From Shewanella sp. MBTL60-112-B2 (GTDB lineage: Bacteria; Pseudomonadota; Gammaproteobacteria; Enterobacterales; Shewanellaceae), in the NCBI RefSeq assembly GCF_019655055.1, contig NZ_BPFA01000036.1:1-50587 (forward strand): DNA of 50,587 nucleotides, in the 5' to 3' direction. A program made the translations under genes and the position numbers. A model generated the notes under the pieces. That model made no database searches. It saw only the letters and a list, made by a program, of their open reading frames with translations, and was not told the DNA's origin. Shown here one piece after another: positions 25,412 to 35,142 of this stretch. Position 1 is the stretch's first letter, and each line of letters begins with the position of its first letter.

Positions 25412-26431
25412 ATGCAAACCAATATCCAGCGCCAAATCGCTATGCTTGAGCAAATACCGCGTCACCCTAGAAAGTTTACCGCCAAGGAGATCACTGAAAA
25501 GCTACAAAATCGTGACTATGACATAGGCCTCAGAACCGTGCAGCGAGAGCTAAAAGCTATGTACGACATGGGACTGTTTGGCTTAGTAATGGATGACAGG
25601 TGCAAACCATTTGGTTGGTCTATTGCGGCTTGCTGGCGTGGTCTTAATTTAACTTTGATGGATCATCATATGGCATTGGCGTTCCATACGTTAAAGCACA
25701 ATGCCAAGCAACTGTTGCCGCCTAAAAGTTTACAGCAGCTTACCCCTTATTTTGAACGTGCCGATCAAGTTTTAGGCACGGATCCGGATAATCCCTGGCT
25801 GTACTGGACACTTCGTGTCGCCCAGTTGCCAGCACCTTTGCCTATTACCTACGACGATCACGATCCTAAGGCATTAGAAATTGTGCAAGATGCGCTGTTA
25901 AACAAGCGACAAATAGCCTGCGAAATTCAGCGTTTTATTAAAGGCAAAAGTTATTGGATAGACTACCGACCGATTAACCCTGAAGGGATAAAAATCTCGG
26001 ATGGGGTCATCATGCTGGCATTTACTGTGGGAACATCACATACAAAACGGTATGCCAAACCGATTAACTTAATGCGTAATATTCGCTTACTCGATAGCGA
26101 TGCGATCACACGCGATGATTTTGATATCACGCTTACCGGCGAAGTAAGCGCCACAAGGCCGATAGCTTTAGAGTTAATGCTTTCGCCGTCGGCCAACTTT
26201 ATTCAGCGTAATGCCAGACTGAGTGACGATCAGCAGATTGAACGACTGGCAAACGGCTATTATCGTCTTAATGCGAGCGTGTGTGATACACCAAGATTAA
26301 GAGAGTTTTTGTGGGGCATGGCTGACAGTGTGGAAGTGATCTCTCCCCCAAAACTACGTGAGCATTTCACCCGGTTGATTGGAAAAGTTAATTCGCAATA
26401 TCAAAATGCTACGACCGAGTCTGTCGCATAG
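25412..26431 (+). CDS. WYL-domain transcriptional regulator
   Basis: An N-terminal winged helix (NIQRQIAMLEQIPRHPRKFTAKEITEKL, then a recognition helix in RTVQRELKAMYDMGLFGL) leads to a central linker. A WYL domain follows (IACEIQRFIKGKSYWIDYRPINPEGI...) with a WYL C-terminal extension. WYL regulators commonly bind a nucleic acid or nucleotide-type ligand and control DNA-damage or anti-phage genes. I chose the ATG at 25412 (339 residues) because the fold starts there; GTG 25346 and ATG 25364 are in-frame alternatives. The next gene, an ftsZ paralog, starts 58 bp downstream on the same strand, so the pair may be one operon. The regulator could control that division gene. Confidence 0.8.
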   Translation: MQTNIQRQIAMLEQIPRHPRKFTAKEITEKLQNRDYDIGLRTVQRELKAMYDMGLFGLVMDDRCKPFGWSIAACWRGLNLTLMDHHMALAFHTLKHNAKQLLPPKSLQQLTPYFERADQVLGTDPDNPWLYWTLRVAQLPAPLPITYDDHDPKALEIVQDALLNKRQIACEIQRFIKGKSYWIDYRPINPEGIKISDGVIMLAFTVGTSHTKRYAKPINLMRNIRLLDSDAITRDDFDITLTGEVSATRPIALELMLSPSANFIQRNARLSDDQQIERLANGYYRLNASVCDTPRLREFLWGMADSVEVISPPKLREHFTRLIGKVNSQYQNATTESVA

Positions 26432-26489
26432 CTAGGTTAATCTCCTCGGTACTATTTAAGTCAAATGACAATACCAAGGAGAAGGGCAA

Positions 26490-27641
26490 ATGTTCGATTT
26501 GCATACTCAAAATAACCAAGCACCACGAATAGCCGTATTTGGTGTTGGCGGATGTGGCTGTAATTCAATTAATCAACTCAGTCAGTCCGTGTTAGGTGAC
26601 AATGTACAGCTCATTGCGGTTAACACTGATGCACAGTCTTTACACGTCTCACAGTGCAGTATCCGACTACAGATTGGCCTTGAGGCAACCAAAGGATTAG
26701 GAGCCGGTGCTAGACCACTTAAAGGCTATGAAGCCGCTGAGGAGTCAGAGGCTGAGCTTAGAGAATACATTGAGCTGGCAGATATCATTTTCATAACGGG
26801 TGGAATGGGGGGAGGTACGGGTACTGGCGCCATTCCTTTTATGGCATCAGTCGCGACTGAGCTCCACAAGCCTTTAGTGGCTGTGGTGACCACGCCATTT
26901 AATTTTGAAGGCCAACAAAGAGGATTAATGGCGAAGAAAGGCGTGGATGAGCTAATGCAGCATGCCAATGCGCTAATCGTGCTGCCTAACGATCAGCTGG
27001 TTAAGACACTGGATAAGAAGGTTAGTTTAGTTAACGCCTTTTATGAGAGTAACCGTATCTTGCAAGATGTATTGCAGGGGTTAACCACGACCATTAGTCA
27101 GTCTGGTTTGATTAATATCGACCTTAATGACTTTATTGCGGTGGTGAGCCACCAAGGGCGTGCGGCAATGGGAGTGGCCAGACAGATGGCAGGCGAAGAT
27201 CTGCAACAGACCATCAATAAAGCACTTAAGAATCCCCTGTTAGAAGAGTGCGATCTATCTAAGGCGCAAGGCGCGATTGTAAGTGTGATGGCAACAGAGA
27301 ATATTGAGCTTAATCAGTACAATAGTATAGGTGAAACGTTGCAAGAACAGCTTGATCCTGCTGCGCTGGTAATTATTGGCCTCACTATAGTCCCAGATCT
27401 GGATTGTGAGCTTGAGTTGATGGTGATTGCAACAGGTATGCAAGATGATGCTGGTACGGGAGCGAGTTGTTTTGAGGAGCCGCAAGAGCCTATAAGTTCA
27501 ATATCTCATCATCACCGTTTTGAATCATCTGAGCTGTTAAATTTACATGATTTTTTAAAAGAGAAATCAGCAAGGGCAATGAAAACTCCTGAAGAGGAAT
27601 TGGACATTCCAACTTATTCACGTAACAGGAAACTAAGTTAG
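26490..27641 (+). CDS. Divergent FtsZ paralog
   Basis: The 383-residue tubulin-fold GTPase has the signature GGMGGGTGTGA at 104-114 and T3-type loop VFGVGGCGCN at about 16-25. The T7 catalytic loop NIDLND is at 209-214, keeping both aspartates, so polymerisation-dependent GTP hydrolysis should be possible. The C-terminal tail ends in LDIPTYSRN (371-379), clearly related to the LDIPAFLR peptide by which cell-division FtsZ binds FtsA and ZipA. The body is far from the usual gammaproteobacterial FtsZ, and no ftsA/ftsQ/lpxC genes are near. It is therefore a second copy, outside the division cluster and behind a WYL regulator. A ribosome site (AAGGAG) precedes the ATG. Confidence 0.9.
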   Translation: MFDLHTQNNQAPRIAVFGVGGCGCNSINQLSQSVLGDNVQLIAVNTDAQSLHVSQCSIRLQIGLEATKGLGAGARPLKGYEAAEESEAELREYIELADIIFITGGMGGGTGTGAIPFMASVATELHKPLVAVVTTPFNFEGQQRGLMAKKGVDELMQHANALIVLPNDQLVKTLDKKVSLVNAFYESNRILQDVLQGLTTTISQSGLINIDLNDFIAVVSHQGRAAMGVARQMAGEDLQQTINKALKNPLLEECDLSKAQGAIVSVMATENIELNQYNSIGETLQEQLDPAALVIIGLTIVPDLDCELELMVIATGMQDDAGTGASCFEEPQEPISSISHHHRFESSELLNLHDFLKEKSARAMKTPEEELDIPTYSRNRKLS

Positions 27642-27729
27642 CGATTAACTATATAAAAAGGCGGCTGAACTGTGGTTATCCTTGTCAGTATAAGGCAACG
27701 TAGCTATCAGACTTACCAGCCTGGCTGAA

Positions 27730-28713
27730 TTATGTAATGAACTCATCCGCATGATTGTTGGGATCTGCCAGACAGCTAAAATTAACTAATCTATTAAAGG
27801 CATTTAAATATACTTGCTCTAAGTCTTTCATTTGCTCGTTAGAAAGTGTCTTTTTCATCGATGCATAAGAGATAGCTTGGTGTGCGTAACAGACTAACTC
27901 TGCTTTACTCCAAGCTCTTTTAAGAGTGGCCATATCAGCTAGGTATAGCCATGGTGTTAAGTAAGCTTCTATTATATTTTGCTTCTCTACACTATCAGGC
28001 ATTCTATAAATATAAGTGCCGTCGATAAATGGATGACTTATACAGGCATCACTCCAGTCAAAAAAGATAAAGTCGTTGTTCTGCTGTGCGATATTTTCGA
28101 TATGAAGATCGCCATGAACTAAGGTATCTGACAGTGCAAATTGTTGTAACTCTTCGATGTAGTTAGTTACGGTTACTATAAGATTATTTTTATGAGTTGA
28201 GACTTTTACTGGCAGGCTAGAGGTGATATCTAGATCATTTAAGATCTCGCTAAGCAAAGCTGGAAGATCTGTAATTGATCTCTGTAAGCATCCATTGCTT
28301 ATTAGTTCGCTTATATGCCGAGTTGACTCTATTTGTAGTTTAGCAAACTGACTAAAGGCACCTCGCCACAGCAGATTATCAGCATTTTCTGGCAGGCTGC
28401 CACCAAAATACTCGGATAGCATCCATTGGTTTTGGTTTAAAGAGAATAGTGTTGTGGGCACATATGCGGGGAGCAATTGTGTTAACTTTAAGCAAAGTTG
28501 CGACTCGTTTGAAAATAGGGGGAGAAAGGCGGTCGCCTTGAAGAAGTAATAACCCCTATTTGTATCTTGTTTTAGAATATATCCTAAAGACCAGCCTGAT
28601 ACTTTTTGTAGTTCTCCAACTGGCTCTAATCCCATTTTTACAAGGTTATTATTAGTCCATATTTGGACTGACTTTAACCAGTCAGGGGAGTCCCAATTTG
28701 TAGTTGTTGTCAT
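27730..28713 (-). CDS. APH-family (aminoglycoside/choline kinase-like) phosphotransferase
   Basis: The 327-residue protein carries the kinase catalytic loop LVHGDLHIENI (about 198-208) and the metal-binding FFDWSDA (about 217-223), together with the N-lobe of the aminoglycoside phosphotransferase/choline-kinase-like fold. The substrate is unknown; most chromosomal APH-family members are not resistance genes. There is no clear Shine-Dalgarno before the ATG at 28713. It is convergent with the ftsZ paralog and 175 bp from the next gene, so it is probably transcribed alone. Confidence 0.78.
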   Translation of the reverse strand: MTTTTNWDSPDWLKSVQIWTNNNLVKMGLEPVGELQKVSGWSLGYILKQDTNRGYYFFKATAFLPLFSNESQLCLKLTQLLPAYVPTTLFSLNQNQWMLSEYFGGSLPENADNLLWRGAFSQFAKLQIESTRHISELISNGCLQRSITDLPALLSEILNDLDITSSLPVKVSTHKNNLIVTVTNYIEELQQFALSDTLVHGDLHIENIAQQNNDFIFFDWSDACISHPFIDGTYIYRMPDSVEKQNIIEAYLTPWLYLADMATLKRAWSKAELVCYAHQAISYASMKKTLSNEQMKDLEQVYLNAFNRLVNFSCLADPNNHADEFIT

Positions 28714-28828
28714 ATGAGGGAGTATACTGCAATCTAAATGGCTTGTTTATTGTGCAATATAGACTGCCAGTCTATGTATAAACCTGCAATCTTTATATCA
28801 AATAAAGCCTAGATTTTGCCGCGTTATA

Positions 28829-28864
28829 AACAATTGATAACCCCTTACGGGGTTATCAATTGTT
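28829..28864. terminator. Strong symmetrical hairpin
   Basis: A perfect 16-bp stem, AACAATTGATAACCCC / GGGGTTATCAATTGTT, with a 4-nt loop lies 24 bp beyond the stop of the small exported protein gene, with A/T tracts on both sides. It most likely terminates that leftward gene. Confidence 0.7.
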
Positions 28865-28888
28865 TAAGCGTATAGCCAGATATCTCGC

Positions 28889-29230
28889 TTATTCAGCTGT
28901 AATAAAATCACTTTCGCGAGCAAACTTAATTGCTTGGTCACATATCTTGATTTGCTGCTCTTTATTCGCTGCTTTGAATTGGTCCATGTAAGCATCTAAT
29001 GCTTCGCTGGTTTCTTTTGACATGATCATCTCTTCGATGCCAGCATCTTTATGCATCATCATAGATTGGCCAACAATGCTGCCTTCGATTTGCATATCTT
29101 GTTCTGCATAAAACGTTGTACAAATCATAAGACTTGCCATGCCAAGCGCAGTATCTTTGTCTAGGTTTTCAGCGACAGCGGTACCTGCGAATAAACAGTT
29201 TACAAGACCAGCAATTAGTACTTTTTTCAT
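28889..29230 (-). CDS. Small exported protein of unknown function
   Basis: The 113-residue protein begins with a typical signal peptide (MKKVLIAGLVNCLFAGTAVA, cleavage near residue 20 before ENLDK). The mature part is helical, acidic and Met-rich, with two cysteines (in MICTTF and KICDQ) that could form a disulfide. I do not recognise the family. It has its own ribosome site (AAGGG before the ATG) and a strong terminator, so it is a single-gene unit. Confidence 0.65.
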   Translation of the reverse strand: MKKVLIAGLVNCLFAGTAVAENLDKDTALGMASLMICTTFYAEQDMQIEGSIVGQSMMMHKDAGIEEMIMSKETSEALDAYMDQFKAANKEQQIKICDQAIKFARESDFITAE

Positions 29231-29606
29231 TATGGTGAACCCTTATTTCATTCCATCAATGGATCTTTTATCTAGATGATATTGCATAGCATTTATATTT
29301 TTATGCGGCGCTATGAATTGAGATAAAGGCTAGCATTTAGTTATTATGAGGTGTGTGATACTGAGCTTAATTAATGGGGTTAGATTCATTTTTTGTGTGG
29401 TTAATCACGCTTGTTATACAGTTTTTAGATGTGAAAAAAGCTAAAAAAGGCTTCAGGTTTTTCCTCGCTGTTTTTATAGACAATTTACTTTGGTATTAAC
29501 GGTTTAATGACTTGGTAAATATTTAAGCGCTCGACGACATTAGCGCTATTTGCAGCTTAGATAACTTGATACTATGCGGCGGTATTTTACCAATCAGAGG
29601 TTGTAA
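29231..29606. other. Intergenic region between divergent genes
   Basis: 376 bp of A/T-rich sequence lies between the small exported protein and the helicase gene. It must contain promoters for both. I find no clear -35/-10 pair, RNA gene or repeat that I would defend. Confidence 0.4.
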
Positions 29607-32594
29607 ATGGAGCTTAGGCGACATTCTGTTGAGTTCGGTTTTCTGCAAGGGATCATATTCTGTAATGGTGCCAAACTTTGTGAACAGGGATTAACCATAA
29701 ACGGTAAGCTCTATGCTTACCCGCAGTTTGATCAAACCGTTGAAGTCCGAGAAGGCTGGTTTACTCAAACATTAGTTTGGGGAGATACGCGTTTTAGTTT
29801 TTTCCGCTTTATCGACAGTAAACCTTTGTTTAAATACGCCCTGAAAAACCATTTGTTGCATAGCAAGGCGGCGCTACAAGGCAGCTATGATGAGCTGCTT
29901 GCAGATATTGCGCGTTTTGACAGTTGCTTTGGACAACATAAGCGATATTTGCGTGATTCAGATAAAAGCCAGTTGCAGCATGAGTTTCAAGATTCATTAG
30001 CGGCATTTGGCCGTGTGGATAATTTTGCTCAGTTAGGGTTTGATACTCACTCATTTAACTGCAGGCTAGCTAAGTTCATTAAGCAGCCTGAGGCATTTAC
30101 TGCAAAATATAATCAGTGGTGGCAGGAAAAGCAGCTAGATGCTCACCAGCAGTTGTTTGATTCGATAGAGGCAAACCCGCTTACGGCATTGCAGCGTCAG
30201 GCCTGTGTTATCGATGAGAATAACACCTTAGTGATTGCGGGGGCGGGGACAGGTAAAACCAGCACCATGGCGGCAAAGGCTGCTTACTTGGTTAATCAAG
30301 GTTTGGCTCGGCCCGAAGAGATCTTGATGCTGGCCTACGGTAAAGATGCCAGAGTTGAGCTTGAACAACGGTTAACGAGTATTGCAGGAGACCCCTCCGA
30401 GGCAAATGGAGCCTTGTCTAAAGTAAAAGTCAGTACCTTTCATGCATTAGGTAAGGAGATTATCCAGTACTACTTAAATCGCTCGACCCAAGTGTCTGTG
30501 TTGGCGAGTGATGATAAGCGTCTAACCCAATTTGTCGATCAACAGATCGACGATATCGTAGCCGATCCACAAATGGCCGATCCCGTTGCGGATTATTTTG
30601 GCCGCTATCTGTACCCACAGGTTAACGAACTGGATTTTAACAGCCAAGGTCAATACCGAACCTATCTTAAAAACAACGAGATCCGTGCATTATCAGGCGA
30701 CCTCGTTAAGAGCTTTCAAGAACTTACCATCTGTAATTATCTTTATAGCCACGGCATTGAATTTAAATATGAGCCGAAATATTGTATAGACAATCATGAG
30801 ATCTCTGAGCCTGGAAAGAGCGTTTACCAGCCTGATTTTTATATTCCGCTGCTTGATGCTTATCTAGAGCATTTTGGCCAGGATAAACAGGGAAATACTC
30901 GACCTGATATCGATAAAGATGCCTACCAGCAAAGCCGAGAGTGGAAGATTGCGCTACATAAGCGACATAACACCTGCCTGTTGCAAACCTTTAGTTGGCA
31001 GGCTGAAAAAGGTGGATTAGACAAGGTTCTAGAAGCGCTATTGTGTGAGCGCTGCAGTGAGCTTGGCATTGAAGAGAGTCAACTTTTTAAGCCTATTTCG
31101 CCGCAAGAGGTATTTGCTCAGGTTAAGCACTTAGGCGTGTATCGTAATGTGAGCCGCTTGATGTCGAGCTTTTTGGGGTTGTTTAAGTCCTCCAGCTATA
31201 CCTTAGCAGGGCTTGAATCCATTAATATGCCAAAGGGAACGGGCAATAAAACTTCAACCTATAACCAACTAAGGTGGAAAGCATTCTTACATTTATTTAG
31301 GTGGGTTTATAATCGTTATGACAATCAGCTTAAATCACTAAATACTTTAGATTTCTCCGATATGATCGCCGAAGCGCTTAAGATAACGCGAACCGAGGAT
31401 TTTCATCAGAAAACGGCTGAGCGCTTTAAATATAAATACATTATGGTCGATGAGTTTCAGGATATCTCAGCAGAGCGTGCCAAGTTGGTGACTGAACTGC
31501 GAGACTCTAGTCCAGGCTGTGCCCTGTTTTGTGTGGGCGATGACTGGCAGGCCATTTATCGGTTTACAGGCAGCGATTTGGGTTTAACGACTCATTTTAG
31601 TGAGACCTTCGGTGCGACCCAAACTGTGATGCTGGATAAAACTTTCAGATTTAATGACAAAATCGAAAAGGTGGCTTCACAGTTTATTCAGGCAAATCCT
31701 GCTCAATTAAAAAAGCGGCTTACAACCCATAGTAAAAGTGACAATCCACAAGTTTGTTTGCTGATAAACAGTAAAGAGGCGGCAATTGCGCAGGCTTTTG
31801 ACAGTATCGATGAAGTCACAAGGCATATAGAAGGAGATAAGCGAGCGACTGTGATGTTAATCGGTCGCTTCAACGCATCGCTTAAAGAGTTGGGTCATTG
31901 GCAGCGCAGTTATCCTCAGTTTGCTGTTTCCGGTTTTTCAGCCCACGCCTCGAAAGGTAAGCAAGCCGATTATGTTATCGTGCTCGACGTGAATAACGAC
32001 AAGTATGGTTTTCCGTGCAAGATAGATAGTGATCCTATCTTAGAAGCTTTGCTGCCAAAGCTAGATGCTTACGCCGATACCGAGGAGAGACGCTTGTTTT
32101 ATGTTGCACTGTCGCGGGCAAAACAAACGGTATTTGTGCAGGCCGAATTAGGTAAAGAGTCCGCTTTTGTTAAAGAGCTAAGAGGCTATGCAGGCGATAT
32201 TCGCGTTTACCTTAACGATCTCGCTCCCTTGTACCATGAGCAGCTTTGTTGCCCAGAGTGCAATGAGGGAAAACTTATCCCAAGAGAGGGGCGTTATGGT
32301 GTGTTTTACACTTGCTCATTAGGGCAAGAATATTGTGATACTAAGCTTGAAGCATGTCGTGTCTGTCACAGCGCTCCAATGCTTCGCAATGAAACACATC
32401 ACTTTTGCAGCTCAGCAAAATGTGGCCATAAGACTCCAGTCTGCCCAAAATGCATTTCGGGTAAATTAGTTAAGCGTACCAATAGCCGTACTGGCAAAGC
32501 CTTCCTTGCCTGCAGTTTACATAAGCAAGGGGTGGCTGAAAGCTGTCAGTACACCTGCAATGTGCCGGATAAAACACAGGAAACGGCAGCTTAA
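29607..32594 (+). CDS. Superfamily-1 helicase (helicase IV-like) with inserted nuclease-like region and zinc-ribbon tail
   Basis: The 995-residue protein is far longer than E. coli HelD (about 680). Walker A AGAGTGKTS is at 211-219, Walker B/motif II MVDEFQDIS lies near 613-621 and the motif VI region is ERRLFYVALSRAKQTVFVQ. Within the 1B insertion, E372, PD409-410 and LEHFG (E421) match the E...PDF...LE pattern of a PD-(D/E)xK-like domain found in related helicases. The last roughly 130 residues hold several CxxC pairs (CCPEC, CRVCH, CPKC) like topoisomerase-type zinc ribbons. It is followed by the UvrB paralog on the same strand. AGAGG before the ATG supports the start. Role: DNA unwinding in repair or recombination. 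Confidence 0.85.
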   Translation: MELRRHSVEFGFLQGIIFCNGAKLCEQGLTINGKLYAYPQFDQTVEVREGWFTQTLVWGDTRFSFFRFIDSKPLFKYALKNHLLHSKAALQGSYDELLADIARFDSCFGQHKRYLRDSDKSQLQHEFQDSLAAFGRVDNFAQLGFDTHSFNCRLAKFIKQPEAFTAKYNQWWQEKQLDAHQQLFDSIEANPLTALQRQACVIDENNTLVIAGAGTGKTSTMAAKAAYLVNQGLARPEEILMLAYGKDARVELEQRLTSIAGDPSEANGALSKVKVSTFHALGKEIIQYYLNRSTQVSVLASDDKRLTQFVDQQIDDIVADPQMADPVADYFGRYLYPQVNELDFNSQGQYRTYLKNNEIRALSGDLVKSFQELTICNYLYSHGIEFKYEPKYCIDNHEISEPGKSVYQPDFYIPLLDAYLEHFGQDKQGNTRPDIDKDAYQQSREWKIALHKRHNTCLLQTFSWQAEKGGLDKVLEALLCERCSELGIEESQLFKPISPQEVFAQVKHLGVYRNVSRLMSSFLGLFKSSSYTLAGLESINMPKGTGNKTSTYNQLRWKAFLHLFRWVYNRYDNQLKSLNTLDFSDMIAEALKITRTEDFHQKTAERFKYKYIMVDEFQDISAERAKLVTELRDSSPGCALFCVGDDWQAIYRFTGSDLGLTTHFSETFGATQTVMLDKTFRFNDKIEKVASQFIQANPAQLKKRLTTHSKSDNPQVCLLINSKEAAIAQAFDSIDEVTRHIEGDKRATVMLIGRFNASLKELGHWQRSYPQFAVSGFSAHASKGKQADYVIVLDVNNDKYGFPCKIDSDPILEALLPKLDAYADTEERRLFYVALSRAKQTVFVQAELGKESAFVKELRGYAGDIRVYLNDLAPLYHEQLCCPECNEGKLIPREGRYGVFYTCSLGQEYCDTKLEACRVCHSAPMLRNETHHFCSSAKCGHKTPVCPKCISGKLVKRTNSRTGKAFLACSLHKQGVAESCQYTCNVPDKTQETAA

Positions 32595-32895
32595 TGATAT
32601 CTATCGAGCCTTATGAAGTAAGGCTAGGGCTAGGGCCAGAGCTTAGAGGCTAGAGATTATGGCTAATGTAAGTTCAAGATATGCTTAAGGCTAAGGTGCA
32701 GGTGAAAGCGAAAGTGTGCTATCAATATTTTTGATGGCACATGATTACAGTTAAGCGTTAAATTAGTAAATCAATTACTTTATTCGATTTAAACCAGCCT
32801 GCTAGCCATCGACTAAGCTTGATACTCTATAGTTAATCTAAGCTGTGGAGTGTACTAATGACTTTGCAGCGAGACTTGATTAAAGGCGAGTGCTT
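32595..32895. other. Intergenic region with short GGCTAG-type repeats
   Basis: Between the helicase and the UvrB paralog, about 32620-32700 repeats variants of GGCTAG/GGCTAA several times in irregular spacing. The remainder must hold the promoter of the next gene. No terminator or RNA gene is clear. Confidence 0.4.
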
Positions 32896-34875
32896 ATGTC
32901 TAAAAATACCTTTATCTTACATTCAAACTATACGCCTTCAGGCGATCAGCCTGAAGCCATTGCTCGCTTAGTCGATGGGATTGATAATGGAAACAGCCAT
33001 CAAACCTTAAAAGGTGTTACGGGCTCGGGTAAAACCTTCACTGTGGCCAACATCATTCATAGGTTAAAACGGCCGACGATTATTCTGGCCCATAACAAAA
33101 CATTAGCCGCGCAGCTATATAGTGAAATGAGGCACTTCTTTCCTGAAAACGCCGTCGAATTCTATGTATCATATTACGATTATTATCAGCCAGAAGTGTA
33201 CCTTCCCGGTAGCGATCGCTTTATTCGTAAAGACTCAGCCATTAACGAGCACTTAGAGCGGCTGCGATTATCAACCACTAAGGCCTTGATTGAGCGTAGA
33301 GACGTTATCGTCGTGGCGTCTGTCTCGTCGATATATGGTTTAGGAGATCCTGATGCCTACCGTTCCTTGCAAGTTAAGCTCTGGCTAGGACAAGAAATAG
33401 ACCTTGATGATTTAATCCAGCGGTTGGAGCGGTTGCAGTACACGCGTTGTAATCGCACTATCAAGCGGGCGACGTTTTTAGTACGTGAGGGAGTGATTGA
33501 TATCTTTCCTGCTGATTCCGAGCATCAGGCGCTGACAGTTGAAATTGAAGCTGGCCGAGTCAATCAATTGTATTGGATTGATGCCATCAGTGGCCAGCAA
33601 CTCGAGACAATCGCTGAATATTGTGTCTCGCCAAAAACCTTGTATTCGGTATCTATAGAGCAGGTGGAATTGGCCTGCGGGCAGATAATGAACGATATGG
33701 AGCAACAGGTCGCTATACTCAATGCAGATAATAGACTGACTGAGGCGGCGAGGTTATATGAGCGCACAGTGTCAGATCTTGAGCTGTTGCAATTACAGGG
33801 CTATTGTCCAGGTATTGAGAATTATGCTTCCTATCTAAATCAGCGCGACCCACAGTTACCACCAACAACTTTGTTTGACTATCTCCCTAAAGATGGTTTG
33901 CTGTTTATTGACGAGTCACATGTGATGATCCCGCAGATATCGGCCATGCATAAGAGTGATCAGAGCCGTAAGAACACACTAATTGATTTTGGTTTTCGTC
34001 TCCCTTCTGCCCGTAACAACCGTCCGTTGAGCTTCACTGAGTTTGAAAGTATTAAGCCACAAACCATTTTTGTGTCAGCCACTCCGAGCAACTACGAACT
34101 AACAAAATCAAAACAGCAGGTATTTAAGCAGATTATTCGTCCAACAGGTTTACTCGATCCTGAAATTGAAATTCGTCCTTCTGACAATAACCTTGAGGAT
34201 CTGGTTCAAGAGATAGCCCTTAGAGTGAGCGGCAACGAACGGACACTAGTGACCACCTTAACCAAGAAGAGCGCAGAGTCGTTAAATGACTTTTTGTCTG
34301 CCAAAGGGTTTAAGGTCAGCTATTTACATTCAGATATCAAAACCAACGATAGGGTCGAGATCATAAAAGCTCTGCGTGTGGGAGAGATTGATGTGCTGAT
34401 AGGGATTAACCTATTGCGTGAAGGTTTAGATATTCCTGAGGCCTCTTTGGTGGCGGTACTCGATGCAGATAAAGCCGGTTTCTTACGCTCAGAACAGGCG
34501 CTGATTCAAATTATCGGCCGAGCTGCGCGTAACGAGAACGGCAAAGCGATTCTATATGCAGATAAAGTGACAACTGCGATGCAAAGTGCCATCGACGAGT
34601 CTGCTGAGCGACGAGGCCATCAAATTATCTATAACATGGCCAATGGCGTAGTGCCTAGTTCATCTAAGCGTAGACTCGACTCTGGTAGTCAAACTCAGGT
34701 TGCAGTTAGCCACATGGATAGGGCGCAATTTTGTGAGAGTCTGTCAGCCCTGTGTCAGCAGATCACTGCCAAGGAGAAGGAGTTACTCCTTTGTGTCGAT
34801 GAAGGTGGCGCGGATCAGGCTAAGGTTATTCGAGAGCAGCTTATTGCGCTTTATCGTCAGTTTATCTTTATGTAA
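32896..34875 (+). CDS. Divergent UvrB (excinuclease ABC subunit B paralog)
   Basis: The 659-residue protein has the complete UvrB plan: Walker A GVTGSGKT, the damage-probing beta-hairpin VSYYDYYQPE, DESH helicase motif II, and the C-terminal helicase half with LREGLDIPE and QIIGRAARN. The core clearly aligns with E. coli UvrB, but many segments differ (for example LWLGQEIDLDDLIQRLERLQYTRCNR), and the C-terminal UVR motif that binds UvrC is present but degenerate. I read it as a second, divergent UvrB; I cannot see whether a canonical uvrB exists elsewhere. The ATG at 32896 was preferred to a GTG two codons upstream. A Rho-independent terminator follows. Confidence 0.85.
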   Translation: MSKNTFILHSNYTPSGDQPEAIARLVDGIDNGNSHQTLKGVTGSGKTFTVANIIHRLKRPTIILAHNKTLAAQLYSEMRHFFPENAVEFYVSYYDYYQPEVYLPGSDRFIRKDSAINEHLERLRLSTTKALIERRDVIVVASVSSIYGLGDPDAYRSLQVKLWLGQEIDLDDLIQRLERLQYTRCNRTIKRATFLVREGVIDIFPADSEHQALTVEIEAGRVNQLYWIDAISGQQLETIAEYCVSPKTLYSVSIEQVELACGQIMNDMEQQVAILNADNRLTEAARLYERTVSDLELLQLQGYCPGIENYASYLNQRDPQLPPTTLFDYLPKDGLLFIDESHVMIPQISAMHKSDQSRKNTLIDFGFRLPSARNNRPLSFTEFESIKPQTIFVSATPSNYELTKSKQQVFKQIIRPTGLLDPEIEIRPSDNNLEDLVQEIALRVSGNERTLVTTLTKKSAESLNDFLSAKGFKVSYLHSDIKTNDRVEIIKALRVGEIDVLIGINLLREGLDIPEASLVAVLDADKAGFLRSEQALIQIIGRAARNENGKAILYADKVTTAMQSAIDESAERRGHQIIYNMANGVVPSSSKRRLDSGSQTQVAVSHMDRAQFCESLSALCQQITAKEKELLLCVDEGGADQAKVIREQLIALYRQFIFM

Positions 34876-34913
34876 TTACAGCATGTTATCGTGGTTGATT
34901 AAGTCATAACTCA

Positions 34914-34940
34914 GGGGCCTGCATGGGCTCCTTTTTACTT
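34914..34940 (+). terminator. Rho-independent terminator after the UvrB paralog
   Basis: GGGGCC-TGCAT-GGGCTCC (six pairs, one G-U) is followed by TTTTTA, 39 bp past the stop codon. Confidence 0.6.
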
Positions 34941-34945
34941 ATTAA

Positions 34946-35003
34946 AAAGGCTAAGCTACAGACAATTTACGGCATTAAAGACGGAAACTGTAGCTTAGCC
35001 TTT
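34946..35003. repeat. 16-bp perfect inverted repeat with a 26-nt loop
   Basis: AAAGGCTAAGCTACAG (34946-34961) is fully complementary to CTGTAGCTTAGCCTTT (34988-35003), followed by GGTTTTT. It may be a second terminator or a stable RNA hairpin in the uvrB/pldA gap. Confidence 0.65.
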
Positions 35004-35142
35004 GGTTTTTAAGGCGAGGATTGGCGCTGAAAGGTGTAAAATCAATATAATTCCAATATATTAAGATATTGAGGCGAACATCAGGAAATAACAAGTATAT
35101 TGCTGATGTCGTTCGTCGTTATTTAATAGGGAGATAAATAAC

